A stretch of DNA of 64,000 bases from CAWFPR01 sp963817635 (GTDB lineage Bacteria; Acidobacteriota; Vicinamibacteria; Vicinamibacterales; 2-12-FULL-66-21), in assembly GCA_963817635.1 (NCBI GenBank), contig CAWFPR010000008.1, positions 20,842 to 84,841 on the forward strand, written 5' to 3'. Shown in pieces: positions 25,477 through 36,100 of this stretch. Position 1 is the stretch's first letter; each line of letters begins with the position of its first letter. Made by a program: the position numbers and the translations under genes. The notes under the pieces are model-generated. The model saw nothing but the letters and a program-made list of their open reading frames with translations. It made no database searches and was not told where the DNA came from.

Positions 25477-26532
25477 ATGCGCACATCATTCCTCGGTGTT
25501 TCCTCAGCACTCCTGCTCACGGTGTTCGTCGTCGCGTGCACCAGGCAGGCGCCGCCAGACAATCCCAACAAGGTGGACCGGGCGCAGCTCGCGGTGTTCG
25601 CGCCGCTGCCCGAAGTGATGCCGGCCGCGAGCGGACCGGCCAGCGAGCCGCTCGTCGATCTCGGGCGCATGCTGTATTTCGAGAAGCGGCTGTCGAAGAG
25701 CCAGCAGTTGTCCTGCAACAGTTGTCACGACCTCGCGGCATTCGGCGTCGACAACCAGATGACGTCCACGGGTCACAAGGGCCAGCTCGGCGAGCGCAAT
25801 TCACCGACGGTCTACAACGCGGCCGCCCACGTCGCGCAGTTCTGGGACGGGCGCGCGCCGGATGTCGAGGCGCAGGCGAAGGGGCCGGTGCTGAACCCCG
25901 TCGAAATGGCGATGCCATCCGAGCACATCGTCATCGCCGTGCTCACATCGATGCCGGCGTACGTCGAGGCGTTCCAGAAGGCGTTCCCGGACGAGCCGAA
26001 GCCGATTTCCTACGACAACGTCGGCAGGGCAATCGGGGCGTTCGAGCGCAAGCTCGTGACGCCGTCGCGATGGGACGCGTTCCTGAAGGGAGACGACACG
26101 GCGCTGACGGCGGAAGAGAAGGCGGGGCTCCGGATGTTCACCTCGGCGGGATGCCAGACCTGCCACGCCGGTCCGCTCCTTGGCGGCGCTTCCTTCCAGC
26201 GCCTCGGGTTGGTGAAGCCGTTCCCGCGAACCGAGGACCCCGGCCGCTTCAAGGTGACCAAGGCGGAAGCGGACCGTTCGGTGTTCAAGGTGCCGTCGCT
26301 GCGCAACGTGCAGAAGACGAGCCCGTACTTCCACGATGGAAAGACGGTGACGCTCTGGGATGCCGTGCAGCAGATGGGCGAGTACCAGCTGGGGCGGACG
26401 CTCACCGAACAGGAAACGGGCGACATCGTCGCGTTCCTGCGTGCGCTGACCGGCCAGTTGCCGACCGACTACATCAAGGAGCCCGCGCTTCCACCGAGCA
26501 CCCCGGCGACGCCTAAGCCCGATCTGAAGTAG
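25477..26532 (+). CDS. Di-haem cytochrome c peroxidase (MauG/CcpA family) lipoprotein
   Basis: A 351-residue periplasmic peroxidase reducing H2O2 with electrons from cytochrome c or a quinol pool. The lipobox FVVAC ends the signal segment, so it is probably lipid-anchored. Two haem-binding motifs are present, CNSCH near residue 82 and CQTCH near 226. The segment between contains WDGRAPDVEAQ and LNPVEMAMP, typical of bacterial cytochrome c peroxidases, and FKVPSLRNV and YFHDGKTVTL lie in the second domain. The ATG at 25477 follows TAGGAGC by a suitable distance. Confidence 0.92.
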   Translation: MRTSFLGVSSALLLTVFVVACTRQAPPDNPNKVDRAQLAVFAPLPEVMPAASGPASEPLVDLGRMLYFEKRLSKSQQLSCNSCHDLAAFGVDNQMTSTGHKGQLGERNSPTVYNAAAHVAQFWDGRAPDVEAQAKGPVLNPVEMAMPSEHIVIAVLTSMPAYVEAFQKAFPDEPKPISYDNVGRAIGAFERKLVTPSRWDAFLKGDDTALTAEEKAGLRMFTSAGCQTCHAGPLLGGASFQRLGLVKPFPRTEDPGRFKVTKAEADRSVFKVPSLRNVQKTSPYFHDGKTVTLWDAVQQMGEYQLGRTLTEQETGDIVAFLRALTGQLPTDYIKEPALPPSTPATPKPDLK

Positions 26533-26567
26533 CCCTCGGGCTCTCGCGACGTGCCGTTTGCCCACGA

Positions 26568-26596
26568 GACCCGGCGGCCCTCCGGCCGCCGGGGTC
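26568..26596 (+). terminator. Hairpin after the peroxidase gene
   Basis: GACCCGGCGGCC pairs with GGCCGCCGGGGTC (one bulged G) around CTCC, 35 bases after the stop. An A+T-rich but not poly-T tract follows. It fits a factor-assisted or weak intrinsic terminator. Confidence 0.5.
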
Positions 26597-26602
26597 CCAA
26601 TT

Positions 26603-26671
26603 CTTAATTAATTAGTTGACGGCGTAGCGCCCTGGGCGTAGAGTGTGCTCTCGAACTCCTAATTACTTAAG
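26603..26671 (+). promoter_or_regulatory. Promoter and paired operators of the BlaI/M56 operon
   Basis: Promoter: -35 TTGACG (26616-26621), 17-base spacer, -10 TAGAGT (26639-26644). Two related 13-mers flank it in inverted orientation: CTTAATTAATTAG at 26603-26615 and CTAATTACTTAAG at 26659-26671. The reverse complement of the first differs from the second by one base. The second is itself nearly palindromic, inside AACTC...GAGTT. These A+T-rich sites stand out in GC-rich DNA and are well placed for binding by the BlaI-type repressor encoded 30 bases downstream. Confidence 0.6.
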
Positions 26672-26700
26672 AGTTCACGAAAAAGCCAGAGGAAGCCGTG

Positions 26701-27114
26701 ATGCCGAGGCCGCGTTCGCAGGGACTTACCGATGCCGAGCTGCGCGTGATGAACGTCCTGTGGGCGCGCGGCCGCGCGAGCGTCGGGGACGTCGTCGACG
26801 CGCTTCCCGGCTCGGGGAAGCCGGCGTACAACTCGGTCCTGACGATTCTCCGCATTCTCGAACGCAAGGGGTACGTCGCGCACGAGAAGGCAGGGCGGGC
26901 GTTCGTCTACGCGGCGCTCGTCGATCGCGGCCAGGAGCGGCGTCGCGCGGTGTCGCAGATGCTGCGGCGCCTCTTCAACGATTCGCCCGCGCTCCTCGTG
27001 CAGGATCTGCTCGGCCACGAGCAGGTCGATCCGGCCGAAATCCGCGAACTGCTCGATGCTGTCGCCAAGGCCGGCGAGGCGCCTGCCGCGGCGACGAAAC
27101 GGAGCGGCCGATGA
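26701..27114 (+). CDS. BlaI/MecI/CopY-family repressor
   Basis: A 137-residue winged-helix repressor. The DNA-binding part reads LTDAELRVMNVLWARGRASV and then YNSVLTILRILERKGYVAHE, the hallmark of BlaI/MecI; the C-terminal helices (RRLFNDSPALLVQDLL) form the dimer and contain the segment that the membrane protease cleaves in characterised systems. The start follows GAGGAA; a GTG three bases upstream is also possible. The stop overlaps the M56 peptidase start (ATGA). Together they should form a signal-triggered derepression switch acting at the operators just upstream. Confidence 0.93.
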   Translation: MPRPRSQGLTDAELRVMNVLWARGRASVGDVVDALPGSGKPAYNSVLTILRILERKGYVAHEKAGRAFVYAALVDRGQERRRAVSQMLRRLFNDSPALLVQDLLGHEQVDPAEIRELLDAVAKAGEAPAAATKRSGR

Positions 27115-28553
27115 TCCTCCTGGCGACCTGGCTGTGGCAGGGGATGGCGATCGCGTGCGCGACCGGCGTGGTCGTGTCGCGCCGCCGCTGGTTTGGCGCG
27201 GCCACCCGGCACGCGCTCTGGTGGATGGCGCTCGTGGCTGTTGCGCTCCTCCCGCTGGCGCCGGTGTTGTCCGGGTTCGCGACGTCCAGTTCCGCGGCGC
27301 TCGTGCCCGATCTGCCGCCCGCCGCCGCTGCTGTTCCGCTGCCGGCGGCGCCCGAGGCCATGCTCGCCGTCCTGGCCGTCGTCTGGCTGGCCGTGACGGT
27401 CTGGTCGCTGGCGCGGATTGCGCTCAGCCTGCGTGCGCTCAAACGGCTGAAGGCCGAATCGATGCCGCTGGATCCCGCGCGTGCGGCGGCTCTGCCGATG
27501 TGGAACGCGCTCGGGGCGACGCGTCGCCTGCCGCAGCTCCGCGTGTCGAACGACGTCCGCGCGGCAGCGGCGCTCGGACTCGGCCGTCCCGTGATTCTGC
27601 TTTCACCGGCGGTCCTGGCCCTCGGGGACGAAAGCCTGGACGCGATCGTCATGCACGAGCACGCGCACCTGGCCCGCTACGACGACTGGACGCAGCTCGC
27701 ACAGGCGCTCGTCGGCGCCGTGCTCGCGCTCCATCCGGCGGCGTGGTTCATCGGCCGGCACATCCGGCTGGAACGCGAGGCGGCCTGCGACGATGCCGTC
27801 GTGGCGCGCGGGGCGACCGCCTCCGCCTACGCGCGATCGCTCGTCGAACTCGCCGACGCCACCCGCTTCGACGCGCGCGCTGCGGCAGCGATTCCCGGCG
27901 CGACCCGCTCGCGCTCCGAACTGCACCACCGCGTGCGGCGGCTGCTCGATGCGTCGAGGCCGCGTGAGCTGCGGCTGGCGGTTCCCGCGGTGGCGGGCTG
28001 CGCGCTGGCGTTGATCCTCGCCGTCGGGTTGGCGGCCAAGACACCGGGACTCGTCGTGTTCGTCGAAAGCGACGTGCCCTCGCCTCCGGTCGCGGCTCTG
28101 GCGCGGGCGTTCACGCGCTCGGCACGACTGCTGCCGCTCCCGTCTGCGAGCGTTGCACCTGTCCGGGCCGCTGCGCAAACGGCGCTGCCCGGCGGCGCCA
28201 GGGACGTGCCGCCGCAGTCCGCACCAAAGCAGACCGCGCCGCCTCCGCCACTCGTGAGCGTTCCATTCCCTGCCGCCCCGGCGGCGGCCAACGGCCCCGT
28301 GGACGCGCCGCTCGCTACGGTGCCGGTCTCGGCTCGGGCTGTGGAAACCGATCTCGAACTGGCGTCCATCCCGGCCTCTGCCGCGCCGGCGCTCACCGCG
28401 AGTCCACCGTCCGGGTGGGCAAATCCCTGGATGGGCATCGCACGCTCCGCGACGTCGGCCGGCAAGGCGACCGGCAGCGGAGCGAAGACGGCCGGTACCT
28501 CGATCGGTCGTTTCTTCAGGCGGGCCGGCAAGGCGATCGCCGGCGGCTCCTAA
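27111..28553 (+). CDS. M56-family membrane metalloprotease (BlaR1/MecR1-like)
   Basis: A 480-residue sensor-protease. Four membrane helices are expected in the N-terminal 310 residues; the zinc site HEHAH is at residues 182-186, and the third ligand is probably the Glu in LEREAACDD. By analogy with BlaR1 it cleaves the partner BlaI repressor after a signal. The C terminus is not a penicillin-binding sensor domain as in classical BlaR1; it is a roughly 160-residue Pro/Ala/Ser-rich stretch, so the signal is not a beta-lactam by any evidence here. No target gene beyond the pair itself is apparent. Confidence 0.88.
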   Translation: MILLATWLWQGMAIACATGVVVSRRRWFGAATRHALWWMALVAVALLPLAPVLSGFATSSSAALVPDLPPAAAAVPLPAAPEAMLAVLAVVWLAVTVWSLARIALSLRALKRLKAESMPLDPARAAALPMWNALGATRRLPQLRVSNDVRAAAALGLGRPVILLSPAVLALGDESLDAIVMHEHAHLARYDDWTQLAQALVGAVLALHPAAWFIGRHIRLEREAACDDAVVARGATASAYARSLVELADATRFDARAAAAIPGATRSRSELHHRVRRLLDASRPRELRLAVPAVAGCALALILAVGLAAKTPGLVVFVESDVPSPPVAALARAFTRSARLLPLPSASVAPVRAAAQTALPGGARDVPPQSAPKQTAPPPPLVSVPFPAAPAAANGPVDAPLATVPVSARAVETDLELASIPASAAPALTASPPSGWANPWMGIARSATSAGKATGSGAKTAGTSIGRFFRRAGKAIAGGS

Positions 28554-28605
28554 CCGTCAGTCCTGTTTTCCGCGGTTTCATTCGCTTCCGCGCGGAGGCT
28601 TCGCT

Positions 28606-30111
28606 ATGCGTGTCTTCCTGGTCAACCCGAGTCATGTCTCGTTCGGCACCGCCGTCATCACGCCTCGCTGGATGTACGTCCTGGCGGCGGCGACTCCTTC
28701 CCGCTGGGGCGACCCGGTGCTGCTGGACGAGACGCTCGATCCGTGCGACCTGTCGGACGTGTCGCCGGGCGATGTCGTGGGCATCGGCATCCACACCGGC
28801 AACGCCCTGCGCGGATATGAAGTCGGCATGGAGGCGCGCGCGCGCGGCGCTCACGTGATATTCGGCGGCATCCACGCGACGCTCTTTCCGGAAGAAGTTC
28901 TCGCGCTTGGCGGAGCCCACGCGGTCGTCAAGGGCGACGGCGACGGCATCTGGCCGGCCGTGCTGGACGATTGTGTCGCGGGCAATCCGAAGCGGGTCTA
29001 CGAGGCCGGGCGGATTGGCGGCGACCGGTTCCGCGTCGCGCGCTGGGATCTCCTGCCCGAGGGGCGCTACATGTGGGCGTCGGTGCAGACGGTGCGCGGC
29101 TGTCCGAAGCACTGCTCGTTCTGCTCGGTGTGGCGGACCGATGGACAGGCGCCGCGTCAGGCGGGCGTGGACGCGGTGGTCCGCGAGGTGGTGGAACTGC
29201 GCCGGCGCGGCTTCCGGTTCATCGCGCTCGCGGACGACAATTTTTATCCGGTGTCGCTCGCCGATCTCGAGCAGGCACGGCGGCGCACCGACAAGACGCG
29301 CCTCCAGGAGCTCGAAGCCCTCCGATCCGAGCGTTTCACGCTGATGCAGCGGCTGGCGAAGCTGCCCGACGACATGGTGTTCTTCACGCAGATCACGATG
29401 GAGGCGGCCGAGGACCCCGAGTTCCTGGACGCGATGAGCCGCGCACGCATCCGTGGCGCGCTCGTCGGCGTGGAGTCGGTGACGCCCGAGGGGCTGAAGG
29501 ACGTGTTCAAGGGGTTCAACTTCACCGGGGAGGCCCTCGTCGAGCGGCTGCAGGTGTTCCGCGCGCACGGCGTCCATGTGCTCGGGTCGTTCATTTTCGG
29601 CCTCCCCTCCGATCGTCCCGACACGTTCGAGGCGACCGCGGACCTCGCGGACCGCGCCGGCGTCACGTTCGCGCAGTTCGTGATGCTGACGCCGTTTCCC
29701 GGCACCGTGGATTTCGAAAAATGGGAGCGCGACGCGGCCGTGTCCGCGGCGACGATCGACGGCGTGCCGATCGCGCGCCACTGGCTGATTCCCCAGGCGC
29801 GTCGGCCGAAGGTCTATTCGCCGCACCCTGTGATGTCCCCCGACGAAATCCGGCAGCGCACGCAGGCGGTGTGGGATCGGTTCTACGCGCTGCCGCGCGT
29901 CTGGGCCCGTTCGCGGACCGTGCGGTCGCTCAAGGGACGGCTGGCCTTCGTGCTGATCTCCAAGCTGTACCGGCTGATGTACGCGAACACGGGCATCGCG
30001 ACCGATTCCGCGCGGCACGACCGATCCGTTCGCGTGGCGCGGCTGATCGCGCGGCCGTGCCGTCGCCTGTTTGCCGCCGATCCGATGCCCGGCCTCGAGG
30101 TTCCCATATAA
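28606..30111 (+). CDS. Radical SAM protein with N-terminal cobalamin-binding domain
   Basis: A 501-residue class B-type radical SAM enzyme. Residues 1-140 form a B12-binding-like Rossmann domain (VGIGIHTGNALRGYEVG, IFGGIHATLFPEE). The [4Fe-4S] cysteines are C166, C170 and C173 in RGCPKHCSFCSVW. The SAM domain continues to about residue 400 (ALADDNFYPV, LVGVESVTPEGL, GSFIFGLPSDRPDTF). The overall layout resembles hopanoid, bacteriochlorophyll or phosphonate methyltransferases, but the product cannot be assigned. Its stop codon overlaps a TATAAT (30107-30112) that may drive the next gene. Confidence 0.88.
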   Translation: MRVFLVNPSHVSFGTAVITPRWMYVLAAATPSRWGDPVLLDETLDPCDLSDVSPGDVVGIGIHTGNALRGYEVGMEARARGAHVIFGGIHATLFPEEVLALGGAHAVVKGDGDGIWPAVLDDCVAGNPKRVYEAGRIGGDRFRVARWDLLPEGRYMWASVQTVRGCPKHCSFCSVWRTDGQAPRQAGVDAVVREVVELRRRGFRFIALADDNFYPVSLADLEQARRRTDKTRLQELEALRSERFTLMQRLAKLPDDMVFFTQITMEAAEDPEFLDAMSRARIRGALVGVESVTPEGLKDVFKGFNFTGEALVERLQVFRAHGVHVLGSFIFGLPSDRPDTFEATADLADRAGVTFAQFVMLTPFPGTVDFEKWERDAAVSAATIDGVPIARHWLIPQARRPKVYSPHPVMSPDEIRQRTQAVWDRFYALPRVWARSRTVRSLKGRLAFVLISKLYRLMYANTGIATDSARHDRSVRVARLIARPCRRLFAADPMPGLEVPI

Positions 30112-30171
30112 TCTCCGCAATCATGCTTCGCTGAACGCGAGCCTCTTCACTTACGCAAGGGAGCCATCACC

Positions 30172-32998
30172 ATGCGCCTTCGCCAGCGCCGCACGCTCGG
30201 CCTGTGTCTGTTTCTTGCTTTGCTGGGGTGGGCGACCATCCCGATCCCCGCCCAGTCCGGCGGCCAGTCCGACGCCTCGATCGTCGACACGATCCACTTC
30301 CGCGAAATCGGCCCGACGGCCCAGGGAGGCCGATTCGTGGATTTTGCGGTCGTCGAGGCCACTCCCCGCATCTTCTACGCGGCCACCGCGACGGGCGGCC
30401 TGTGGAAGACCGTCAACAACGGCATCAGCTTCACGCCGATCTTCGACAACCAGCCCGATTACGCCATCGGCGCCGTAGCGGTCGCGCAGAGCCGGCCCGA
30501 CGTGATCTTCGTGGGCACCGGCGAGGCCAACAACTCGCGCTCGACGTACAACGGCCACGGTGTCTACAAGTCGGTTGACGGCGGCCTGACATGGACGCCG
30601 TCAGGTCTGCCCAACGCCGGCCGCATCGGGCGCATCATCGTGCACCCGAAGAATCCGGACGTCGTGCTGGTCAGCGGCGAGCGGACGCCTTTATTCCGAG
30701 AACCCGGATCGCGGCGTCTACCGCTCGACCGACGGCGGGAAGACGTGGATCAAGACGCTGGACCACAAGGTGGACGGACGCGAAATCGGCGCGATCGACC
30801 TCGCGATGGACCCTTCCAATCCGCAGGTCCTGTACGCGGCCACCTACGACAAGGTTCGACGGCCGTGGACGTTCGGCGAGGGAGGCCCCGGCAGCGGGAT
30901 CTTCAAGTCCACCGACGGCGGGACGACGTGGCGTCAGCTCACCAACGGGCTCCCGACCGGCATGCTCGGCCGGATCGGGCTCGCCATCGCGCGCAGCAAT
31001 CCCAAGACCGTCTACGCCGTCGTGGAGAACGCGAACTCGCGCACGGTGTCAGCCGAGGAGCGGCGCAAGAAGCTGGCCGAGGGGTTCGGCGACGGCTCGA
31101 TCGGCGATGAACTCTACCGCTCGGACGACGCCGGCGCGACGTGGCGAAAAGTGGCGCCGCCGGAACCGGCGCCCGGGGGCGATCGTGGCGCCGCGAGCGC
31201 CGGCCAGGACGCGCCGCAGGGCGGGGGCCGCGGGCGCGGCGGCTGGTCCGGCGGCAACCCGCCGTACTACTACGCGCAAATCCGGGTGGACCCGAAGAAC
31301 AAGGAGCACGTCTATCTCCTCAGCGTCGGCGTCACCCACACGACCGACGGCGGCAAGACCTGGTCGAGCGCGTTCAACTTCGGCGGTGACAACCACGCGC
31401 TGTGGATCGATCCGGCCGAGAGCGATCACATGCTGCTCGGGTTCGACCACGGCATGGGCGTCACGTTCGACGGCGGCCGGAACTGGCTCCGGCCGGACAA
31501 CCTGCCGCTCGCGCAGTTCTACGCGATCGGGTACGACATGGAGCAGCCCTACAACGTGTATGGCGGCATCCAGGACAACGGGTCGGCCCGCGGGCCCAGC
31601 ACGATGAAGAACGGCGGGTCGATTCCCTTCGAGGCGTGGTACCGCGTGGGTGGCGGCGACGGCCTCTACAACGTCGTCGATCCGACCGATTCGCGGTGGC
31701 TCTACAACGAGAGCCAGTTCGGATCGGCCCAGCGGCTGGATCAGCAGACGGGCCAGAGCCGTTCCATCGGCTATAGCCGTCCGCAGGGGCAGGATCAGCT
31801 CCGCTGGAACTGGTCGTCGCCGATCCTGATTTCGCCGCAGAACCCGGAGGTCATCTACCACGGCGCCAACGTGCTCCTGCGCTCCGCGAACCGCGGCGAC
31901 ACCTGGACCGAGATCAGCCCGGACCTGACGAAGAACGTGCCCGAGCACCGCGGAGGGTCGGGCAACATCCAGTTCGCGACGATCACCACGGTCGACGAGT
32001 CTCCCGTCGTCGGCGGAGTGATCTGGGTGGGCACCGACGACGGCAACGTGCAGGTGACGCGGGACGGCGGAAAGACCTGGACCAACGTCGCCGACAAGAT
32101 CCCAGGCCACCCGGGCTACTGGGTGAGCCGGGTGCTGGCCTCGTACCACGACGCAGGCACCGCATACGTCTCCGTCACCGGTTATCGCCAGGACGACTTC
32201 AAGCCATTCGTCTGGAAGACCACCGACTACGGCGCGACCTGGACGTCAATCGCGGGCAACCTGCCCGACGAAGCCGTCAACGTGATTCGTGAAGACCGCT
32301 GGAACCCGAATCTGCTGTTCGTCGGCACCGATTTCAGCCTGTATGCGTCGCTCGACGGCGGCAAGGCCTGGCACCGGATGAAGAACGGGCTGACGACCAG
32401 CCCGGTCCACGACCTCGCCATCCATCCGCGTGAGCAGGAGTTGATCGTCGCGACTCACGGACGCGGCATCTACATCGCCGACATTTCCGGCCTCCAGTCG
32501 CTGACCCCGGAGGTGCTCGCGTCCGAGGCGCATCTGGCGCCGATCGTCCCGACCGTGCAGTACATCGCGGGGCTGCGTCCGATGCTGGCTTCGCTGAACT
32601 ACAACGGCCAGAGCCGGCTGCCTGGCGTGCACATCAACTACTACCTGAGGTCGGCAGCGAGCGGCGTCACCGTCCGCGTCTTCGACGGCGCGCGCATGAT
32701 TGCCGAACTGCCGAACGCTCCGGGCAGCGCCGGCCTCAACACCGTGCGCTGGACGATGCAGTCGGCCCGCCCGACGACGCCGGCGGAACAGCAGGCCGCC
32801 GGCCGCGGTGGACGCGGCGGCGGATTCGGCGGATTCGGCGGACGCGGCGGTGCGCAGGAGCCCGCGACGTCGCGACGGTTCCCGTCGCCGGCGCCGAACA
32901 CCGTGGTGGCGACCGTGGCCCCGGGTGAGTACCGCGTGGTGCTCAGCGTCGGCGGTCACGAGTACACGCAGTTGGCGCTCGTGACGGCGGAGCGCTGA
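30172..32998 (+). CDS. Exported Asp-box (BNR/sortilin-like) beta-propeller protein, frameshifted
   Basis: About 941 residues after repair, paralogous to the protein at 15442-18564. Signal peptide to about residue 28 (IPIPAQS). Asp-box motifs include SVDGGLTW, STDGGTTW, TTDGGKTW and RDGGKTW. One extra base near 30676-30677 breaks the frame: VLVS before it, and after removing a G the protein continues ASGRLYSENPDRGVYRSTDG. A glycine-rich low-complexity linker (GRGGRGGGFGGFGGRGG) lies near residue 885. Unlike its paralogue it has no long helical tail. An extracellular binding or hydrolytic role is plausible but unproved. A good intrinsic terminator follows. Confidence 0.8.
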
Positions 32999-33020
32999 AT
33001 TCCGCGGCAGTTTGCAGATT

Positions 33021-33054
33021 GGGCGGTGGTTCCGTGAGGGCCACCGCCCTTTTT
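33021..33054 (+). terminator. Intrinsic terminator
   Basis: Perfect 9-bp stem GGGCGGTGG (33021-33029) with CCACCGCCC (33041-33049), 11-base loop, followed by TTTTT (33050-33054). It starts 23 bases after the Asp-box gene's stop and ends its transcript. It is the clearest T-tract terminator in the window. Confidence 0.85.
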
Positions 33055-33157
33055 CGTCAGGCCTGCGTGCCCGGCTGGAGGTGGTTCCGGACTCGTCATG
33101 TGCCGGGGATCGACAGGGTGGTTTACCGACGTGCCGCCGACCAGCACATGAGGGCTG

Positions 33158-36100
33158 TCATCGCCGCGTTGCACCTGCCGGGGCAAACGCCACCACGCAC
33201 TGCGCAGGAGCTTGGTGGCACTCGACGGCAAGCTCCGCCGGCAGCTGACCGATCGCATCGTCCGGAAACTTCAGCGGCAGGGTGGCGCGCCGCACCGCTG
33301 CCAGCGCTTCCGGTGCGACGTCGGGGCCCTGTTGCAGCGTGCCGATCGTACCGTCGGCCATGACCATGCCGGTCATCCGCACCATGGACGCGAGGGGATC
33401 GCCTGCGGTCAGGAACGCGCTCCGCTGCAGGGCGACCGTCTTCCGGGCGCCATCGAAAAGGTCCGACAACTCCTCAGCCTTGACGCCGAGCAGCCGTCGC
33501 GCACGCTCGGATGTGTCGCTCGACGCATCGCCGAAGGCGAGCGCTGTCACGTACGCGCTGCCAGCGTCGCTGAGGCGGTTCTGCTTCTCGTAGATCCGAG
33601 CCAGGTGGCTGATCATCTCTGCCTCGCCCACGAGCATCCAAGCCGCCATCGTGTAGCGTTCGGCCGCCTGCGTGTCCCCACGCTGCGACAACAGCCAGCC
33701 GAGGGCATCCCAGCTCCAGCCCACGCGTTCGACGAGGTACCAGTCGTCCTTCGTGACGCGGTTCACGTCGATCGTTTTCATGTGCTCGCCGACGCTCGCG
33801 AGCGTCTTGCGCGCCAGTTCCTCCGCCCACGGCAGCTCGAGGCCATTCGTCGAGAGTTCCCAAGCCGCGAAGGTCCAGATCCCCGGTGCGGGTGAGATCG
33901 CGATCGCCCGTTCGAACGATGCACGTGCTTTGGCTGCCTGCTTGATCCTGGCGTAGGCCGCACCGAGGCGACCGTGGGTGAACGCGCTCGTCTTCTTCAG
34001 CGCTGCGGCGCGTTCCAGATAGGGGAGGGCTTCGGCGTCACGGTTGACATCGAGAAGCCACGAGCCCAGGTCGTCCAGCGCGTCGCCGTCGAGCGGCGCG
34101 TTGTCGACGTGCTTGCCGAGAGCGGCGCGCGCCTCCTCGTCCAGGTGTTGTGCGTGCAGCACGCGAGCCAGGTCCTTGAATGCCTGCTTGTGAAACGGGC
34201 TCACCGTCGTCTGCGTTCGGAGCGCCTCGATGGCCCGATCGGGTCGATGGAGCTTCTCATTGGCGAGCCCAATCGCGTCCCACGCGGAATCGTGCTTCGG
34301 GGCGAGCTTCGCCACCGCTTCCCAGTAGGCGATCGCGATCTCATAGCGCGTGGCGTCGTAGGCCGCCAGGCCGGCCGCATAGAGCTCGTCCGGGGCGGCG
34401 TCGGGCGGAATCTCGGGTGTGCCGGCCGTGTCGAATGTGAGTCCGACCGTCTGCTGTTCGTCGGTCCGGACGGCGCGCACGAATGCGATGTACTCCGGGG
34501 CGGATCCGGCCGGCACCTCATCGTGTGTGGTGCGGAACGTCCGCTCGGCCAGCACCCGGCCGGATTCGAATCGATACGTTGACGAGAAGGCAAATCCGTC
34601 GCGAGGAAGGTCGATGCCGACCGGCAGCGTCGGCCTGTAGCCCGCAGGCAATTCCAGGGATGCCTTCAGCGTCCAGCTGGCAGGGGGGCCGAGCCGCGCC
34701 CGCGTCCGGTCCTTCCATTCCGCAGCGGTCCCATTCGGGAAGGTCATCGGCTGCAGCGGCAGCGTCAGCGTCGCTCCGTCTTTCGTCCACTTGAACAGCC
34801 CGGGTTTCCTGACGGTGAATTCCAGCCGAAGCGGCTGCCGGGTCGATTCGAGATTGACGACCTTGAAGTCTCGAGTGTCATCGCCGAATCCCATCGCCGT
34901 CGATACGCCTTTTCCGATGTCGTTCATTTTGTCCGGCGGAATGTTCATGAGGATGGCCCGCAATGTCAGCTCTTCGTCGCTGCGGAGGGTGTAGCGAATC
35001 TGTGCGCTGAGCGAGCCCACCGTGTCGATTCGTCCCGCGATCTCAACGACCGTGCTGGCCGTGAAGGGCGGGTCGGCGGGCGTGCGCGCGATCGCCGCGG
35101 CGCGCCCCTGAATCCGTGGCGCGACCACCAATACATCCCGGCCCCGAAGCTGTGGAACCAGCATTCCGATTGGTGCGACGCCCGGGGTCGTGTCGAGCCA
35201 GAGCCAGTCCGCCATCGAGGCGCCTCTGGGGACGACGGTGAACAGGTGGTTGAATTCCGCGGGCGACGGCATGTCGGGATCGATCCGCCGGGCTACGTTC
35301 GCCAGAACCGGCCTGGCGTCGATGCCAACGACTTTCAGCATTGCCGCCAACAGCGTGTGCTTGTCCTTGCAGTCGCCGTACTGATTCGTCAGGACCTCCG
35401 GCGCAGGATGAGGAGCGTAGCGTCCGAGGCCGAACGAGAGGCTGACGTAGCGGATGTCCTTCGACACGAAATCGTACAAGGACTGGATTCGCTCGTCGGC
35501 AGTGGTCGCACCCTTCGTCAGCTCCAGGGCCTTCGCGCGAACCCGGTCGTCGGTGACGAGCGCGCGGGACGCGAGACCGTCGTACCACGCGACGATGCTT
35601 TCCCAGTTGGGAAAACTCGACATGCGCACGTCCGCTGGTGGAGCGCCTTCGTCGTCATCGACCGCCTCCGGCGTCTGGTCCTTCGGCAGCTCCAGGTTGA
35701 CGCGCTTCCAGCGCAGCAGCCGGCGTCCGTTTACGACGGTCCCCTTCAGTCCCGTTGTCTCGGCTGGCGCATCGGGGGCGACGCGGATGACGGGCGCCAG
35801 GCCTTCCGGCATGTCGACGTCGAGCTGCTCGTCGAGGACCACCGCGTCCTTTGTGAACGTGTGCTCGATCCAGAACTGCCCGGTGACCACCGGTGTGTGG
35901 GTCTTCCAGCGCACGTTGAGCGCCAGCGAGTCCCCGACGCCGAGCGACGGAACCGTAATCAGCACCTGGCGGAGGTCCTGCAACATGTTGATTCCGGCAC
36001 CTGGCTGCACGGCCGAATCCGCGATCGCGTCGCTCGCGGGCCGCACGACGCTGCCGTCGATCTTGCGGACTTCGAGCGACGACACCGTAAACGCCTGCGA

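Noticed and set aside
26701..28553. Beta-lactamase resistance locus
   Set aside because: Only the regulator and protease are present; there is no beta-lactamase or PBP gene nearby and no penicillin-sensor domain in the M56 protein.
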